64,000 bases of DNA from Sphingomonas montana (GTDB taxonomy: Bacteria > Pseudomonadota > Alphaproteobacteria > Sphingomonadales > Sphingomonadaceae), in contig NZ_MOLY01000041.1 of the NCBI RefSeq assembly GCF_001956315.1, forward strand, positions 1-64,000, given 5' to 3'. The translations under genes and the position numbers were made by a program. Positions 62,202 to 64,000 of the stretch are shown here, piece after piece. Position 1 is the stretch's first letter. The number at the start of each line of letters is the position of its first letter. The notes beneath the pieces were generated by a model. That model worked only from the letters and a program-made list of their open reading frames with translations. It did not search any database and was not told the origin of the DNA.

Positions 62202-62264
62202 CCGGTTGGTTCAAGTCTGTTGAGAACCCTGCGCGGAATTCTCGAAAGGCTCGAACCAAACGGG
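62202..62264. repeat. Palindromic repeat family A, decayed pair
   Basis: Arms GGTTGGTTCAAGTCTGTTGA and GAATTCTCGAAAGGCTCGAA both differ from the consensus at a few positions. It separates the convergent phosphoesterase and Gre-like genes. Confidence 0.85.
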
Positions 62265-62294
62265 ACCTGAATGAGCGATCCTCTCGGACGGAGC

Positions 62295-62786
62295 CTAGTC
62301 GACCGGGATCGGTGCCACAGCAACGACGTCGAGGTCGGTCGTCCGGCCGCCGGCGCGGAAGGCGGCGATGTCGCCCGGGACCAGCCCCATCAGCGCGCGA
62401 GCTAGCGGGGATGTGAAGGCGATGCGGCCCTCGGCAGGCGTCGCTTCGTCCTCGCCGACCAGATCGACGGTCTGCGTGTCGTCTTCGTCGCGCGCGTAGG
62501 TAACGCGCGTGCCGAACGCGACGGTCGTGCCGTCGGGTATCGGCGCGACCTGTGCGGTTGCGCGGCGGGCGTGCCAGTAGCGCAGGTTGCGCCGCACTTC
62601 CTTGATCGCCGCTTCGTCGGGGACGGCGGCGAGCGCGGCATCCAAACGCGCCTCCCAATCGGACGCCTGCTGCGCGATCAGCGCGAGGCCACGCGCGGTG
62701 ACGAGGTTGGGGCCGGGCGGGATGGGCAGGTCGGGACGCGGTTCGAGATGTTCCTCGTCGCTCTCGCGACGAAATGCGACGGACAT
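62295..62786 (-). CDS. GreA/GreB-like transcription elongation factor
   Basis: 163-residue protein of the GreA/GreB family. The N-terminal coiled coil (LALIAQQASDWEARLDAAL to IKEVRRNLRYWHARRATAQV) and the C-terminal FKBP-like domain (VAFGTRVTYARDEDDTQTVDLVGEDEAT in part, then RIAFTSPLARALMGLVPGDIA) fit. The acidic tip residues of the coiled coil that assist RNA cleavage are not obvious, so it may be a Gre-like inhibitor or anti-pausing factor rather than a true cleavage factor. It is shorter than some Gre-fold relatives and starts MSVAFRRESDEEHLEPRPDL. Confidence 0.82.
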   Translation of the reverse strand: MSVAFRRESDEEHLEPRPDLPIPPGPNLVTARGLALIAQQASDWEARLDAALAAVPDEAAIKEVRRNLRYWHARRATAQVAPIPDGTTVAFGTRVTYARDEDDTQTVDLVGEDEATPAEGRIAFTSPLARALMGLVPGDIAAFRAGGRTTDLDVVAVAPIPVD

Positions 62787-62870
62787 TGATGCAGGCTCCG
62801 GAAGGGACGTTAGATGTCCGATTAGTGGATCGGACCAGGATAGGCGTCAGCTGTAAGACGGGACGGCCGG

Positions 62871-63437
62871 TCAGGTCCGCTCATAGGTTCCGATCAGGCG
62901 TCCGCGGGCGATGGCCAGCGCCTCGACGACGTCGCGCACCGCGCTACGGCCCGGATGTTCGCCCAGTTCGCTGGGTGCGCCCAGCGCGTAAAGCTGGAAC
63001 ACATAGCGGTGAGGACCATGGCCTTTGGGCGGATCGGGCGCGAGCCAGCCGGTGCGCAGGTAGGAATTGCGGCCGATATGGATGCCGGGATCGTCCACGG
63101 ACATGCCGCCTTCCGTCAGGAATCCCGCAGCGGGGGTGAGGCGGTGGACAATGGCGTGGACGAGCGGCGACAGCAGCGGCGGGTCGGCATCCTCGACGAT
63201 CAGCAGCAGTTCGGCGGCGGTATCGGGAATCGCGTCCCATGCCAGCGGCGGCGACACGCCGGGTCCATCGTCTGTGAAGCGGACCGGCAACGGCGCGCCG
63301 TCCTGGAACGCGGAACTTGTCAGCCGGATCGTGTCGGGGACATCGACCAGCGCGGGGTCCGCCCAGACGAGCCGTTCCAGGCCGGGGCGGATGTCGCGCA
63401 TCGCCTCGCCCAGGCCTTCGGGGATATGTTCGAGCAT
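62871..63437 (-). CDS. YbhB/YbcL family Raf-kinase-inhibitor-like protein
   Basis: PEBP-fold protein of 188 residues. The ligand-pocket motif DGPGVSPPLAWDAIPDTAAELLLIVEDADPP (abridged: GVSPPLAW, VEDADPP) and the second motif HGPHRYVFQLYAL are typical, though the usual G-x-N-D-F-G is replaced by HIGRNSYLRTGWLAPDPP-type wording. AAGGAGAGG precedes the ATG at 63437. It is 20 bases after the rarA stop in the same direction and probably co-transcribed. Cellular role in bacteria is not established. Confidence 0.86.
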   Translation of the reverse strand: MLEHIPEGLGEAMRDIRPGLERLVWADPALVDVPDTIRLTSSAFQDGAPLPVRFTDDGPGVSPPLAWDAIPDTAAELLLIVEDADPPLLSPLVHAIVHRLTPAAGFLTEGGMSVDDPGIHIGRNSYLRTGWLAPDPPKGHGPHRYVFQLYALGAPSELGEHPGRSAVRDVVEALAIARGRLIGTYERT

Positions 63438-63456
63438 GGCGCCTCTCCTTCGGGTG

Positions 63457-64000
63457 CTAAACGCCCCGACCGGGGCGATCGCTCCGCCGGTCGGCACGGA
63501 GCCCGTCCCAATAAGCGAGACGCTCGGCGATCTTCGCCTCGAACCCGCGCGGGACGGGGACGTAAAAGGTCTGCGGCGCCATTTCCGACGGCCAGTAATC
63601 GTCGCCGGAAAAGGCGTCCGGCTGGTCGTGATCGTAATGATAGCCGCTGCCGTAGCCGACATCCTTCATGAGCTTGGTCGATCCGTTCAGGATCAGCTTG
63701 GGCGGCATCAGCGATCCGGTTTCCCTGGCGGACCGGGCCGCCGCCTTCCACGCGGCATAGCCGGCGTTCGATTTGGGCGCGGTCGCGAGGTAGACACAGG
63801 CGTTGGCGATCGCCAGTTCACCCTCCGGCGAACCGAGGAAATCATAGCTGTCCTTGGCGGCGAGGCACTGGACCAGCGCCTGCGGGTCGGCAAGGCCGAT
63901 ATCCTCCGACGCCATCCGCACCAGCCGGCGGAGCAGGAACAGCGGCTCCTCCCCCGCCACCAGCATGCGCGCGAGATAGTAGAGCGCCGCCTGCGGATCC
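63457..64000 (-). CDS. rarA: Replication-associated recombination protein A (3' part)
   Basis: The C-terminal 180 residues of a clamp-loader-type AAA+ ATPase (RarA/MgsA); the gene runs out of the window at the right edge, so the ATPase motifs are not seen. The visible part holds the lid and tetramerisation region: AALYYLARMLVAGEEPLFLLRRLVRMASEDIGLADP and VYLATAPKSNAGYAAW, then VPRGFEAKIAERLAYW near the end. These match RarA strongly. It rescues stalled replication forks. It is followed 20 bases on by the YbhB-like gene. Confidence 0.93.
   Translation of the reverse strand, partial: DPQAALYYLARMLVAGEEPLFLLRRLVRMASEDIGLADPQALVQCLAAKDSYDFLGSPEGELAIANACVYLATAPKSNAGYAAWKAAARSARETGSLMPPKLILNGSTKLMKDVGYGSGYHYDHDQPDAFSGDDYWPSEMAPQTFYVPVPRGFEAKIAERLAYWDGLRADRRSDRPGRGV

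Overview
The window is high-GC (around 70%) alphaproteobacterial chromosome, most likely from a Sphingomonas-like member of the Sphingomonadales. The basis is the C4-type 5-aminolevulinate synthase, the local order rpsD / trmJ / nrdR / glyA / rpiB, a TonB receptor paired with a beta-propeller phytase, oxidative sugar catabolism, and dense palindromic intergenic repeats of a kind common in sphingomonads. I see no phage, insertion sequence, CRISPR array or rRNA. One tRNA (Lys, TTT) is present.

Layout. 1-3.9 kb: the 3' end of an unidentified gene, a SulP transporter and a Tat-exported GH127 arabinofuranosidase. 3.9-16.6 kb: a nearly complete type II secretion system split into four transcription blocks (gspG-H-I-C-D leftward, gspL-M-E-F rightward, gspN leftward, a periplasmic-binding-protein-like gene plus gspJ-K rightward). 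No gspO peptidase is present. 16.7-26.8 kb: an orphan LytS-type kinase, small proteins, an extensin-like protein, a Nudix hydrolase, tRNA-Lys, folK, a family-5 uracil-DNA glycosylase, the agmatine-to-putrescine pair aguA-aguB and an ABC exporter. 27-44.2 kb: mostly housekeeping genes (rpsD, chorismate mutase, a GIY-YIG/TrmJ fusion ORF, nrdR, glyA, rpiB, csaA, hemA, murI, plsY, dprA, topA, dsrE-like, moeB-like, dut, coaBC). 44.3-49.2 kb: a bestrophin homologue and a TonB receptor/phytase pair. 49.3-59.3 kb: a diguanylate cyclase, then a pentose/hexose oxidation cluster. 59.3-64 kb: a glutamine amidotransferase, a LOV-HWE blue-light-type kinase, a metallophosphoesterase, a Gre-like factor, a YbhB/PEBP protein and the 3' end of rarA.

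How the parts fit together. The secretion genes could export hydrolases such as those encoded here. The sugar cluster reads as a scavenging route: a GH51 enzyme frees L-arabinose, a Gfo/Idh dehydrogenase and an SMP-30 lactonase make the aldonate, AraD1 and an alpha-ketoglutarate-semialdehyde dehydrogenase finish the L-arabinose branch, and DgoK plus DgoA finish the D-galactose branch. The sugar-acid dehydratases needed in the middle of both branches are not in the window.

The most unusual signal is a palindromic repeat family (arm GGTTCTCGACAGGCTCGAAC, usually as inverted pairs). By hand translation its arm has no stop codon in any of the six frames. It lies between genes but also inside reading frames: it lengthens the prepilin leader of gspI, and it forms the linker of one continuous ORF joining a GIY-YIG domain to a TrmJ methyltransferase. 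This resembles, by analogy, the protein-coding palindromic elements known from Rickettsia.
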